A stretch of 34,290 nt of DNA from a virus. Shown here in pieces: positions 1-6,962 of the stretch (its first letter is position 1; each line of letters begins with the position of its first letter). Made by a program: the position numbers and the translations under genes. The stretch covers positions 1-34,290 of IMG/VR virus record IMGVR_UViG_3300020401_000048. The stretch is one strand, 5' to 3'. A model generated the notes under the pieces. The model saw only the letters and a program-made list of their open reading frames with translations, did not search any database and was not told the DNA's origin.

Positions 1-36
1 AATACAGAGTTTCGCATCAAGTGGCCTCGTGGAGAG

Positions 37-231
37 ATGGGAAGTTTGCCAGCAGATAGTGAACAATTCATGTTGATAGAACATTTGGCAGTTGAGTTAG
101 AAAAATTACAGAATGAAATAGAAGGTGGCATGGCCCCTTATGATCAACAACAAAAACTAACATTAGAGTTTTATGAGAAGCGTATTAGTAATCTCGAAGA
201 AAATTTAGAAAAGATGCGGAACGGTGGTTGA
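37..231 (+). CDS. Small coiled-coil protein of unknown function, end of late operon
   Basis: This encodes a 64-residue acidic, Glu/Leu-rich protein. Its second half (about residues 35-62) looks like a helical or coiled-coil segment. I do not recognise a family. The start is uncertain. The ATG at 37 follows GGAGAG with almost no spacing, and the same frame is open to the left edge, so the gene could begin outside the window. An internal ATG at 70 would give 53 residues and would overlap the end of a reading frame entering from the right edge if the molecule is circular (see findings). The stop overlaps the GTG start of the next gene by 8 bp. Its position just before the holin suggests a lysis or late accessory role, but that is inference only. 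Confidence 0.55.
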   Translation: MGSLPADSEQFMLIEHLAVELEKLQNEIEGGMAPYDQQQKLTLEFYEKRISNLEENLEKMRNGG

Positions 232-430
232 GCTTACTTTTGTGTTATTATTGGTAATGAATGGTGAAAAGATGGAGTACACACCGTACAAGTCTTTAGC
301 TGAGTGCTTATCAGTTAGACGTAAGATTAAGCGCAACGTAGGTCATACCAATAACTTTGACCAGAAATGGTCATGCAAAGAGCATAAAGTTATGGTTCTT
401 AACGGTGAAATCTTGGAGTTTATTGAATGA
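224..430 (+). CDS. Small protein with hydrophobic N-terminus, unknown function
   Basis: This encodes a 68-residue protein. The GTG start is chosen because it keeps the hydrophobic N-terminal stretch (about residues 2-12) and because it overlaps the preceding stop. The next in-frame ATG lies at residue 12. The N-terminus looks like a signal or membrane anchor. It is followed by a short basic region with two cysteines (residues 28 and 51) that could form a disulfide if exported. Proteins of this shape (hydrophobic start, YTPYKS-like motif, paired Cys) sit near lysis genes in marine phages as far as I recall. The end overlaps the holin start by 4 bp (ATGA), indicating translational coupling. Confidence 0.6.
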   Translation: MVELTFVLLLVMNGEKMEYTPYKSLAECLSVRRKIKRNVGHTNNFDQKWSCKEHKVMVLNGEILEFIE

Positions 431-771
431 TACAACTATTAGGAATAGCTGGTAGTCTTGCCAAAACTTTTTTGGAAGGCAAGGTAGAAAAGGAAAAAGC
501 CAAAGCTGAGGTACTGAAGACTGCGGCACAGCATGATAGTAAGTGGGAACTAATCATGGCTGAGTCTACAAAGGGAAGCTGGAAAGACGAGGCAGTTACG
601 ATTGTTGTACTAGTGCCTGTGATAATGTGCTTCATTCCTGGCACTGAAGAACTTGTAAAGTCTGGATTTGACAGGCTTAATGAGTTGCCTGACTGGTATC
701 AATATCTACTTTACCTTGTTTGCAGTGCTGCGCTTGGCATTAAAGGTTTGGATAGACTTCTTCGCAAGTGA
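427..771 (+). CDS. Holin of the GTA/3TM type
   Basis: This encodes a 114-residue protein matching the phage and gene-transfer-agent 3TM holin pattern. It has an amphipathic helical N-terminus, then a SWKDE motif (about residues 51-55), a hydrophobic segment ending in CFIPG (about 57-74), a Gly-Phe linker, a LPDWY motif, and a second hydrophobic segment (about 92-107). Holins of this family accumulate in the inner membrane and set lysis timing. The ATG overlaps the previous stop (ATGA). The last 66 bp overlap, tail to tail, the end of a - strand ORF (706-915). No terminator-like hairpin separates the two convergent units. Family assignment is by motif recall. Confidence 0.8.
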   Translation: MIQLLGIAGSLAKTFLEGKVEKEKAKAEVLKTAAQHDSKWELIMAESTKGSWKDEAVTIVVLVPVIMCFIPGTEELVKSGFDRLNELPDWYQYLLYLVCSAALGIKGLDRLLRK

Positions 772-915
772 CCTCATCATGAGCGTAGAACGTGTTTGTT
801 TAGTTGCTACGGCTGCTGCTCTGTTAAATAGTTTCTCACGTTTTTCAGCTAGATATTCAGCAAATTCATCTGTGGTCATTGACAAAATGTCGTGATTATC
901 ATTAATCTGTGTCAT
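706..915 (-). CDS. Hypothetical small protein, last gene of the early arm
   Basis: This encodes a 69-residue basic protein with an acidic helical start (TTDEFAEYLAEKRE) and an Ala/Lys/Arg-rich rest. No family is recognised. The ATG at 915 is preferred over upstream in-frame starts because it follows a GAGGG-like ribosome site and overlaps the preceding gene's stop by 14 bp. A later ATG (residue 13) is possible. Its 3' 66 bp lie antisense to the holin gene, so one of the two termini could be spurious. The holin assignment is the firmer of the two. Confidence 0.5.
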   Translation of the reverse strand: MTQINDNHDILSMTTDEFAEYLAEKREKLFNRAAAVATKQTRSTLMMRSLAKKSIQTFNAKRSTANKVK

Positions 916-1291
916 GGCTGCCCTCATCGGCGGTTGTATGGGAAGAGGAGAAGGGGTGTGCTTCAAACACTTCTTCTCCGCCCCCTGTTAAAATATCTTC
1001 TATAATAAAAATAAGCATCTGCGCTACAGAAGACTTGTTCTCTTTATCCCCATATCCCCAAATAAGGAAGTTAGTGTGTCCTCTGTCGTCATTTACAATG
1101 GTGACAGATATCTTTACTGCATCTTTAGTTACCTGTCTTACGTTAATAAACATCTGACGGTAAGATGTGAAGACACCGCCACCAGTAATCCAGAGGCAGT
1201 TGTCTTCAGCTATGCATTGTGGTGAGAATATCTGTGCCTTTTTTGCAAGAAGACTTTGCAGACCCCTATCGTGTAGGCATTCATTTGTCAT
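902..1291 (-). CDS. Hypothetical protein, distal to the recombination cassette
   Basis: This encodes about 129 residues of unknown function. A central stretch with alternating beta-like segments (ITGGGVFTSYRQMF, VKISVTIVNDD, NFLIWGYG) is followed by a C-terminal acidic and Ser/His-rich tail. The start at 1291 was chosen because ATG there overlaps the preceding stop by 11 bp, in keeping with its neighbours. An upstream ATG at 1339 would add 16 basic residues but would overlap the zinc-ribbon gene more deeply. Neither has a strong ribosome-binding site. It is co-directional with the annealase and exonuclease genes, so a DNA-metabolism link is possible but unproven. Confidence 0.6.
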   Translation of the reverse strand: MTNECLHDRGLQSLLAKKAQIFSPQCIAEDNCLWITGGGVFTSYRQMFINVRQVTKDAVKISVTIVNDDRGHTNFLIWGYGDKENKSSVAQMLIFIIEDILTGGGEEVFEAHPFSSSHTTADEGSHDTD

Positions 1292-1517
1292 CTCGGTAAC
1301 GGACTTTCTGGATTTCTCGTCCTTCTGAGTAATTTTCATAAGGCTTCTTGAGGTTCTGCCAACCGACATCATAATAACATCGGTCGCAGAATCTGTCCCC
1401 TGCGGCTGTTACAGTAAAACTATCTAGCTGACAGTTAAACATCTTACCGCACTCACGGCAACGTGCAAATATATGGTTACGCTGCTTTGAGTTTGTTCTT
1501 TGCCTTTTTGAACTCAT
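1281..1517 (-). CDS. Small zinc-ribbon protein
   Basis: This encodes a 78-residue basic protein with two CxxC pairs, CREC (about residues 20-23) and CDRC (about 44-47), spaced like a zinc ribbon or treble clef. The first 14 residues are strongly basic, as in nucleic-acid-binding tails. It overlaps the 3' end of the annealase gene by 41 bp, which fits the tight packing of this operon. A role as an accessory DNA-binding factor in recombination is inferred from position. The family is not recognised. Confidence 0.65.
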   Translation of the reverse strand: MSSKRQRTNSKQRNHIFARCRECGKMFNCQLDSFTVTAAGDRFCDRCYYDVGWQNLKKPYENYSEGREIQKVRYRDDK

Positions 1518-2049
1518 CAGTTACCTGACCCTTTACAACCTTGCCCAGTGTAGAGATAGCTGCTGAATGCTTACGCCATGCTTTGTCAATCTCTTCAACT
1601 GACTTAGCTTTGTTAAAGTCTTCGATGATAATAGAGCCATCCTCTTCATCCAAGTCCATAGGCAAGTCCTCACCAGCATAGACATTGAGTCCAAGACCGT
1701 GAAATGCAATAGCTTTGACCAAGCAACGCTGTAGAGCTTTGTTGACTTGTGCGCCATCTGGATGCTGAACAGATTCGTTCTTGTTGCCCATGACATAATG
1801 AATCTCTGTATGAGTCTGATCTTCAATAGTAACAGATACAGCTACATAGGTATGACCTTTAGTGTCACGCATAAATGGTAGTGGATTGTCCTGATTGTCA
1901 CGAAAGATATGCTTCTCGAACGTGGCACTAGGATACTTCTCTTTGACGTAAGCCCAAGCCCAAGCCCATGAAAGGTAGTCAAACTTACCCTTCTTTTCTA
2001 CCTGTGGTGATACATCAAACTTAGATAGTGTTGACCATACATTACTCAT
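1477..2049 (-). CDS. Sak3-like (DUF1071-type) single-strand annealing protein
   Basis: This encodes a 190-residue protein. Hallmarks visible in order are FDYLSWAWAWAYVKEKYP near the N-terminus (about residues 20-37), a middle beta region with DTKGHTYVAVSVTI, and the block KALQRCLVKAIAFHGLGLNVYAGEDLP (key residues Q, R, C, K, G, L, Y, E, D, P; about 115-141) typical of the Sak3/DUF1071 annealases. Such proteins anneal complementary ssDNA during phage recombination and pair with a 5'-3' exonuclease. Here the upstream gene is a YqaJ-type exonuclease, and the two overlap by 8 bp. The start at 2049 has GGAG seven bases upstream. An ATG directly before it (2052) is an alternative. Confidence 0.85.
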   Translation of the reverse strand: MSNVWSTLSKFDVSPQVEKKGKFDYLSWAWAWAYVKEKYPSATFEKHIFRDNQDNPLPFMRDTKGHTYVAVSVTIEDQTHTEIHYVMGNKNESVQHPDGAQVNKALQRCLVKAIAFHGLGLNVYAGEDLPMDLDEEDGSIIIEDFNKAKSVEEIDKAWRKHSAAISTLGKVVKGQVTDEFKKAKNKLKAA

Positions 2050-2905
2050 CATTCTTCTCCTTTGGTGCAATGTGTGAACACGTCAGTGTGCCAGCACGAG
2101 AACGTGTGACACGAATCTTGTGGCCTGATAAGTTGCCGCCAATGTCGTAGTCCATACGCCGGCATTTCTCAGGCATCTTAGACTTGAATGCATCTTTGGC
2201 TTCATCACTTAGCTTGACAGCATCCTTGGCATCGATGATGGCTTGAGACACCATACGCATAGTGGAGTCTACTTCTTCAGACCAATCAGGTAGGTCACGC
2301 ATATTCATAACAAACATATCTGAATAGTCTACAGGAGGCAGTGCAAGTGGATTTTGTTCAGTTCGATTCTGATACATATCCCAGAATTTTTTGCATTGCT
2401 CAACATAATCATCTTGCCAAGCATGGTCAGCTTTGATGAGACGCCACTCTAGGCGGCAGCGTACACCGAATAGAGCCACAAGATAGCAGAGGTTGCTGCC
2501 AGCCACGAGCATATGGTGCTGACATTGTGGCGCATATAACTCACATAGTTCGTCCATGTCTTTGAAACCAAAATGAGTTTTAACTTCCACAGGAATAAGA
2601 GAACCAGCAATACAAGCATCAAAGGTAGAATGCAGAGGGATAGTGCCAACAAGAGTAGTTTTCCCAGCTCCTTCCATGCAAACATTTGTGGCCTCCTGTT
2701 CTTCCCATTTCTTTAGAATAAAACTTTCCATGTGAGAACCAGCGTCCATCATAAGCTGAACTTGTTTGCTGGGCTTGAATGTTTCTTCACCACGTTTTTG
2801 TGCAGCTAGCGTTTGCCACTGTTCAATATCGCCAGAGGCAATAGCTTTAGCATCCGATGAGCCGATGTAGGTGGCTCGTTCCTTTAGCTGCGCTTCTGTC
2901 AACAT
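2042..2905 (-). CDS. YqaJ-type viral recombinase exonuclease
   Basis: This encodes a 287-residue nuclease of the YqaJ/lambda Exo (PD-(D/E)XK) class. Visible motifs are GSSD (residues 15-18), HME (58-60), the catalytic pattern D96 followed by IPVEVK with E107 and K109, and the QCQHHM motif (127-132), which matches the family's QxQHYM. It resects dsDNA ends 5'-3' to produce 3' overhangs for the annealase encoded immediately downstream (8 bp overlap). The ATG at 2905 overlaps the preceding gene's stop by 7 bp, with GAGG upstream. The C-terminal about 70 residues are helical and variable. Length is normal for phage members. Confidence 0.9.
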   Translation of the reverse strand: MLTEAQLKERATYIGSSDAKAIASGDIEQWQTLAAQKRGEETFKPSKQVQLMMDAGSHMESFILKKWEEQEATNVCMEGAGKTTLVGTIPLHSTFDACIAGSLIPVEVKTHFGFKDMDELCELYAPQCQHHMLVAGSNLCYLVALFGVRCRLEWRLIKADHAWQDDYVEQCKKFWDMYQNRTEQNPLALPPVDYSDMFVMNMRDLPDWSEEVDSTMRMVSQAIIDAKDAVKLSDEAKDAFKSKMPEKCRRMDYDIGGNLSGHKIRVTRSRAGTLTCSHIAPKEKNDE

Positions 2906-3036
2906 GGTGATTGATCCTCATACTCTTCCATCTTACGGTTGTAGCATTCGCATTCACCGTTTTTGATTTCAATGTATCCACACTCATGTTCACAATCTGG
3001 TATTGGTATATCTTTTGTATCTTTTTCTTCAGACAT
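2899..3036 (-). CDS. Very small acidic Cys-rich protein
   Basis: This encodes a 45-residue acidic peptide with five cysteines (CEHEC, CEC and a terminal C), suggesting metal binding. The start at 3036 is supported by AGGAG spaced well upstream on the - strand. The upstream extension of this reading frame lacks a ribosome site. It lies between another small ORF and the exonuclease, whose start it overlaps by 7 bp. Function is unknown. Confidence 0.6.
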   Translation of the reverse strand: MSEEKDTKDIPIPDCEHECGYIEIKNGECECYNRKMEEYEDQSPC

Positions 3037-3037
3037 A

Positions 3038-3253
3038 TTAGTCTCCTCTGTAATCGGCCTGCTTATATAAGTCAGGCCCGCATTCTTCGGCTTGTTTATC
3101 CGCCCATGCATCTTCCATTGCATCACGGAATTTGTAGGAATTGAAGTTTGTGCCAGCGTGTCTCCTTACTGTAATGAAAAATAATTCCTTGTTTTGCACA
3201 AGGGGTGATACTTCGGCGGCAAGCCACCGATAGTCTTTGCGGGTAAGTGCCAT
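3038..3253 (-). CDS. Hypothetical protein, first gene of the recombination operon
   Basis: This encodes a 71-residue protein of unknown function. It is predicted helical at the N-terminus (LTRKDYRWLAAEVSPLV) and then contains FRDAMEDAWADKQAEECG. The start at 3253 follows an excellent AAGGAGGAG site; the longer ORF start at 3280 overlaps the promoter region. It begins the leftward unit that continues through the exonuclease and annealase. It is divergent from the XRE-type regulator at 3318, with about 64 bp between the start codons. Confidence 0.65.
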   Translation of the reverse strand: MALTRKDYRWLAAEVSPLVQNKELFFITVRRHAGTNFNSYKFRDAMEDAWADKQAEECGPDLYKQADYRGD

Positions 3254-3264
3254 GTGTCTCCTCC

Positions 3265-3293
3265 TTGCATGACAATTCACATTAACATATTAT
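3265..3293 (+). promoter_or_regulatory. Candidate sigma70-like promoter for the regulator/resolvase island
   Basis: TTGCAT (3265-3270) and TATTAT (3288-3293) are separated by exactly 17 bp, a good bacterial -35/-10 arrangement pointing right. Transcription would start near 3300 and reach the XRE-type gene at 3318. The element also overlaps the ribosome site and leader of the divergent gene at 3253, so factors binding here could control both directions. Activity is inferred from sequence only. Confidence 0.5.
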
Positions 3294-3317
3294 TGGCTTG
3301 AATAACAGGTGAAGTGA

Positions 3318-3545
3318 ATGAACGAATCAGAATTTACCTCTGACTTAATCAAGCAGTTTCAGTTGAGGCGTTACCAGCTTGGCTTGACCCAACCCGATGT
3401 TGACCAGAAGATTGGAGTCGCAACGGGACTCTGTGCTAAATGGGAAATGGGTAATAGAAAGCCAACATTGTTTAATGCATATTGCTGGGCAGAAGCCCTT
3501 GGATGCGAGATTAAGTTGGAGGCGAAACATGATATGCGGGATTGA
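3318..3545 (+). CDS. XRE/Cro-type helix-turn-helix regulator
   Basis: This encodes a 75-residue DNA-binding protein with a Cro/C1-type HTH. An IKQFQLRRYQLGLTQPDVDQ helix pair (about residues 11-30) is followed by a recognition helix region (IGVATGLCAKWEMGNRKP, 32-49). It is small enough to be an HTH alone with a short C-terminal helix. GGTGAAG lies before the ATG. It sits on the + strand facing away from the recombination operon, and it overlaps the RuvC-like gene by 17 bp. It may autoregulate the shared 64 bp divergent intergenic region and so control both the resolvase and the recombination genes (inference). Confidence 0.8.
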   Translation: MNESEFTSDLIKQFQLRRYQLGLTQPDVDQKIGVATGLCAKWEMGNRKPTLFNAYCWAEALGCEIKLEAKHDMRD

Positions 3546-4011
3546 CCCTGGCCTTACAGGAGGCATAGCGTTTCTACACGATGATGTTGTATTAGCGATA
3601 CGAACACCTGTTATTAAAGTTCAGAAAAAAAATTATCTCAACGTAGGTGAAATTGTGTCACTGCTGATGAAGCATGACCCAGACCATATTTATATTGAGA
3701 AACAACAAGCAATGCCGAGGCAAGGCGTAGCTAGTACATTTCGTACTGGTTTTGGCTACGGTGTTTACCTTGGCTTGATTATTGCATTAGGCATCAAGCA
3801 TACAGAGGTCACTGCTCGCCAATGGAAGAAAGACCTCTGTGTGCCTGCTGATAAAAATATGGCAAGAGACATAGCAACAAAACTATATCCTTATGCCTCA
3901 AGCCAATGGAAGTTAAAGTGTGAGGATGGAGTAGCTGAGTCTACTCTGATTGCTCACTGGGGGGCCAAGTTCCAAACGGATCAAAACGTCCTTCAGAAAG
4001 GGCTTCAGTAA
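3529..4011 (+). CDS. RuvC-like Holliday junction resolvase
   Basis: This encodes a 160-residue RNase H-fold nuclease. Catalytic-type acidic residues are in place: D6 in CGIDPGLTGG, E57 in IYIEKQQAMPRQG, and D133/E137 in the C-terminal DGVAES motif. Length is close to bacterial RuvC (about 170). The start at 3529 is preferred to the longer reading frame because the protein then begins directly with the first RuvC motif and GGAGG lies 8 bases upstream. It probably resolves branched recombination or replication intermediates before packaging. Its last 71 bp overlap the 3' end of the ParB-like gene on the opposite strand. Confidence 0.85.
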   Translation: MICGIDPGLTGGIAFLHDDVVLAIRTPVIKVQKKNYLNVGEIVSLLMKHDPDHIYIEKQQAMPRQGVASTFRTGFGYGVYLGLIIALGIKHTEVTARQWKKDLCVPADKNMARDIATKLYPYASSQWKLKCEDGVAESTLIAHWGAKFQTDQNVLQKGLQ

Positions 4012-5545
4012 TCTTCTGAACACGAGATGACTTAGTGCCGCTTTTGACATTACCAAAAAGCCACTCTTCCATCTGGTCTAGCTGGTTGACTTTCCACTTG
4101 TTGACCCACGTTGTGTCTGGCTTGAACCAGTTTTGTAGGTTAAGCTTTTCGTTGAACCCTTCCATCGATTCAGACCTGAAGTCATAGATTGATAAGCCAC
4201 GCAGACAACACGCCACAAATAACTCGTCAAGCTCTTTAGCTGGGAGATTGTAGCAGTACATAAGTGGAGTAATATTGTTAGCTTCATAAGCAGCTTCACA
4301 AGCTGCGATGTGCTTACCGATAACATCTTCATTAGGTAAATTAGTCCAGCCATTTGGCTCTCCTTCTGATGGGAAGATTCTTTGTGAGTCACAATACACA
4401 TGACCAATACGATTGACATGATTGTATGTGTAGCCAAGTTTGCGATGACATAGCAAAGCTTTGAAGAACTTTACTTTGTCTACCTTGTTTGTTGACCACA
4501 TCTCACGAAGAGTTGCGTCAGCAAAGTAAGAGTAAACCAAGTCCTTTTGTGGATTGGAGAATGTAAGAGGCGTAATGGTTTCTTCTGCTTCTTCCATTTC
4601 TTTCTTGGCTTCAGTATCTTCCTTGATGTCTTTGAGTACCATGAGGTGTGTATCAAGTGCGTAACGCATAGTGTTGTACGTTACGACTATAATCATCTCT
4701 GATATGTCATAGTCTTCTTCATTGTAGACAGTGAGGCATCCTCTGAGTTCGGGCATATCCCAGTGATACTGGTCTTTGGCATAGACAACATCATAGTAGC
4801 CTTGCTGACGATAATCTTGACACACATTGAAGATATGTTCTTCTTGTAGTTTGTCGAATACTTCACGATTGGTAATGAACTCTTCATCACCGAATAAGTC
4901 AGCTTCGATACCGAGGCTACTGCGATGTCTTTCAGTATCGAACAGCGCAGCACTCATAGGAATCTTAGCTGATAGCATAGCCCTTCTGACTGACTCTGGA
5001 TGAAAATGTGTATTGTCTGCCAGAAACTCGTCTTGTTTTTCCTTTGTACCAAGCGTCAGAGCTTGTGCAGCACCCATGCTGAAGTCACCATTACGGAACA
5101 TAGCCTTGGCGTTGTCGGACAAGTCAGAGAGGCTTATGCGCTGTTCTACCCACCTTTTGGTTTGACCAAAGCGTGCAGCAACAGTGTCAAAGTCCTCTTG
5201 GCCGTCACCAACAAGAGCGTTGATAACATCACACTCATCAAGTGGATGCATATCTTCACGAATCATATTGGCATGAAGGCCGACCTCTGCGCTGTCTTCA
5301 TCAAGAACAATACAGTTGACAGGTGTTGTACCCTTTCCTTTGTAGATAGTCTTGAGAGCATCGAGGCGTCTGTTGCCATCGATAACTACATAACCCTTGC
5401 CGTTGGGTGTTACGACAAGGTTGTGCAGCAGACCACAAGATTGGATTGAGGCGCATAAGGCTTTGAACCCAGAGTCACTGGGCTTAACCTTACGCACATT
5501 GTTTGGGGAGTGCTTTAGCTCCTTTAGTTCAATTTGCGTCTGCAT
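3941..5545 (-). CDS. Long ParB/Spo0J-like protein
   Basis: This encodes a 534-residue protein. The N-terminal about 180 residues are ParB-like: a SIQSCGLLHNLVV segment, the VIDGNRRLDAL box (variant of GERR), then NMIREDMHPLDE, then a helix-turn-helix region around VAARFGQTKRWVEQRI. The C-terminal about 350 residues match nothing I recognise, contain an acidic stretch (KEDTEAKKEMEEAEE), and are far longer than in chromosomal ParB (about 300 in total). No ParA is present. Phage ParB-like proteins can act as CTPase clamps, nucleases or transcription regulators, and which applies here is unknown. The start at 5545 has GGAGAAAG upstream and overlaps the preceding gene by 17 bp. Confidence 0.85.
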   Translation of the reverse strand: MQTQIELKELKHSPNNVRKVKPSDSGFKALCASIQSCGLLHNLVVTPNGKGYVVIDGNRRLDALKTIYKGKGTTPVNCIVLDEDSAEVGLHANMIREDMHPLDECDVINALVGDGQEDFDTVAARFGQTKRWVEQRISLSDLSDNAKAMFRNGDFSMGAAQALTLGTKEKQDEFLADNTHFHPESVRRAMLSAKIPMSAALFDTERHRSSLGIEADLFGDEEFITNREVFDKLQEEHIFNVCQDYRQQGYYDVVYAKDQYHWDMPELRGCLTVYNEEDYDISEMIIVVTYNTMRYALDTHLMVLKDIKEDTEAKKEMEEAEETITPLTFSNPQKDLVYSYFADATLREMWSTNKVDKVKFFKALLCHRKLGYTYNHVNRIGHVYCDSQRIFPSEGEPNGWTNLPNEDVIGKHIAACEAAYEANNITPLMYCYNLPAKELDELFVACCLRGLSIYDFRSESMEGFNEKLNLQNWFKPDTTWVNKWKVNQLDQMEEWLFGNVKSGTKSSRVQKITEALSEGRFDPFGTWPPSEQSE

Positions 5546-5774
5546 CTTCTTTCTCCGTTTGTTTTTCTACTTGCTCCATAAGGATAGTTTCATCTTTGAA
5601 CTCTATACCACTGAACAGCTCAAATTTTTTACCTACTTGTGGGTAAAGATAAACTGTGTGGTAGATATTTCCTCCTTGCCAACATTGGATAAGGATTTGG
5701 TCTTCCTCTCCAGCATCCAATGTTACCTTGGTTACCTCCATTGAGACTTGAGACCTATGATACATTTTTGTCAC
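5529..5774 (-). CDS. Hypothetical small protein upstream of the ParB-like gene
   Basis: This encodes an 81-residue acidic protein with beta-strand-like alternation (ILIQCWQGGNIYHTVYLYP) and a C-terminal Glu/Lys-rich tail. The GTG at 5774 is chosen because it forms a GTGA overlap with the preceding stop and has GGAGGAA just upstream. An ATG three codons later is possible. No family is recognised. Tight coupling to the ParB-like gene suggests co-expression. Confidence 0.6.
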   Translation of the reverse strand: MTKMYHRSQVSMEVTKVTLDAGEEDQILIQCWQGGNIYHTVYLYPQVGKKFELFSGIEFKDETILMEQVEKQTEKEDADAN

Positions 5775-5995
5775 TTATTCCTCCATACACGATACAGGTC
5801 ATCACTTAGCTTACGCATAGTAGCAGAACCGCTGCCATGTCTTCTGCGAATGGCCTGACACATACTAATTACTCTATACTTATCAACCTCTACACAATCC
5901 CCTGGCTTCATCTTATCTGCGATTGCTCCAAGTTCAGTGTGTGAGTGTCTAGCTGGTAGCGGAATACCGCTACGAATTTTAATCTTATCGATCAT
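5771..5995 (-). CDS. Small conserved-looking phage protein
   Basis: This encodes 74 residues with an SGIPLPARH start, a MKPGDCVEVD segment and a C-terminal RRRHGSGSATMRKLSDDLYR helix rich in Arg. The arrangement of a short beta motif followed by a basic helix resembles small phage proteins that occur widely near replication genes, but I cannot name the family securely. The Arg-rich helix suggests nucleic-acid contact. The neighbouring genes overlap or abut it on both sides. Confidence 0.65.
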   Translation of the reverse strand: MIDKIKIRSGIPLPARHSHTELGAIADKMKPGDCVEVDKYRVISMCQAIRRRHGSGSATMRKLSDDLYRVWRNK

Positions 5996-6214
5996 TTAGT
6001 CCTCCATGATTTTGTCAGTCAGTGTCTTTGAGGCGAACGCAACGCCAATCCACAGGGGCGCACCAATCACTGAAACCAAAAGGGTCGGATTGATGCCCAT
6101 GCCTATCATCAATAACAGGATGGTAAACGACAATGTTAGGTGAACAGTGACGAACCACCCAATCCATCTCGTCTTGATGTTGACGAATCCTATTTGTCTT
6201 AGTCTGTTGATCAT
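5996..6214 (-). CDS. Small two-TM membrane protein
   Basis: This encodes 72 residues with two hydrophobic segments, roughly residues 18-40 and 43-62, separated by a Gly/Asn/Pro turn and flanked by basic N-terminal residues. It is likely an inner-membrane protein. The function is unknown; superinfection exclusion or host membrane modulation are options common for early phage membrane peptides, but nothing in the sequence decides. It starts 2 bp after the stop of the preceding CxxC gene. Confidence 0.6.
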   Translation of the reverse strand: MINRLRQIGFVNIKTRWIGWFVTVHLTLSFTILLLMIGMGINPTLLVSVIGAPLWIGVAFASKTLTDKIMED

Positions 6215-6216
6215 GT

Positions 6217-6378
6217 TTACTCCTCATTCTTTTGTACTTCACCCAGACCATGACACTCATCGCACTCACCCCATTCTCCTTTGAGGTATCCTCCACGTTC
6301 ATAGTCAATGACTGGGACTTCATATTCGAGGCGGCCTTCACCGCCACACTTTGAGCATTCTACAAATATATCAAGCAT
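6217..6378 (-). CDS. DnaJ-like zinc-finger mini-protein
   Basis: This encodes 53 residues containing two CxxCxGxG-type repeats: CSKCGGEG (about residues 9-16) and CDECHGLG (about 39-46). This is the half-site pair that in DnaJ's cysteine-rich domain binds one zinc ion. The spacer is acidic. Many phages encode such stand-alone zinc fingers in early operons; partners are unknown. The ATG at 6378 overlaps the preceding stop by 8 bp. Confidence 0.65.
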   Translation of the reverse strand: MLDIFVECSKCGGEGRLEYEVPVIDYERGGYLKGEWGECDECHGLGEVQKNEE

Positions 6379-6574
6379 CGAGTATGCCCTCTCTTATCAT
6401 GTCTTGTATGCGTCTGCCGAACCAACCTTGGAGGCGTAGGTACATACCTGAGTCGTACAGGTATTGCCACGCAGCTATAAACTCTTCTTGGCTTTTGGCT
6501 TGCTCAACGCCCTCTGCAATAAATACAGCAATGCCGGGCTGATCATTGAAAGAATATTGGTCTGTAGTCCTCAT
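6371..6574 (-). CDS. Small phage protein with W-LQG-GR signature
   Basis: This encodes 67 residues. The central and C-terminal pattern (FIAAWQYLYDSG, LQGWFGRRIQDMIREG) matches a small helical protein family common in cyanophages and other marine phages, whose members share a W-x-LQG-x-[FY]GR motif followed by a helix ending in Gly. No function is known to me. The start at 6574 has GGAGA with 6-base spacing and lies inside the 3' end of the preceding gene. The longer start at 6592 has no spacing for a ribosome site. Confidence 0.6.
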   Translation of the reverse strand: MRTTDQYSFNDQPGIAVFIAEGVEQAKSQEEFIAAWQYLYDSGMYLRLQGWFGRRIQDMIREGILDA

Positions 6575-6962
6575 AACCATTCTCCGTATCAATTAGATGA
6601 CCATGTACTCTTGTTGCTAGCGCAACTTGATATCTTGAACCAATAAATCGTACATCTTTTTTAAGCTGCGGGTAAGGTGTTTGAGGCACAACTGTTTCAC
6701 CTTCTGAGTCTGTACCAATAAAAACACCAATGTTTACAAGTGGTTGCGGGTAATTTCTGTGCATCCAGAAGTGCTGATTCTCAGCATACAAACCTTCATC
6801 ATCCAAATATACACCATCTCCATTTTCATAGAGGCGTACAAATGTAAGTATTTGTGCTTCAATAATTTTTCTGTAGTCACTGAAGTCACCATTGAAATAG
6901 TCATACTTCACGACTTCGACTGTTTCTTTTTTAGGGTCGATTACTGTTTCCATTGTTGCCAT
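6543..6962 (-). CDS. DUF3846-like phage protein
   Basis: This encodes 139 residues. A VYLDDEGLYAEN segment followed by PQPLVNIGVFIGTDSEGE resembles the conserved core of DUF3846, a small beta-rich family common in phages and mobile elements and of unknown biochemical role. The start at 6962 is preceded by a strong AGGAGG; the longer frame start has none. It is the first gene downstream of a 230 bp structured non-coding segment (see repeats at 6991-7205), so its translation may depend on RNA folding there. Confidence 0.6.
   Translation of the reverse strand: MATMETVIDPKKETVEVVKYDYFNGDFSDYRKIIEAQILTFVRLYENGDGVYLDDEGLYAENQHFWMHRNYPQPLVNIGVFIGTDSEGETVVPQTPYPQLKKDVRFIGSRYQVALATRVHGHLIDTENGYEDYRPIFFQ

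Noticed and set aside
4078-4953. Additional - strand frames inside the ParB-like gene
   Set aside because: They are out-of-frame shadows of a single 534-codon gene without their own ribosome sites.
5000-5744. Two + strand frames opposite the ParB-like gene and its neighbour
   Set aside because: They are antisense shadows: the opposite strand shows clear ParB motifs and overlapping gene starts with ribosome sites.
6015-6347. 110-codon - strand frame overlapping the membrane protein and zinc-finger genes
   Set aside because: The two shorter genes in other frames have CxxCxGxG motifs, TM segments and coupled starts. This frame has none.
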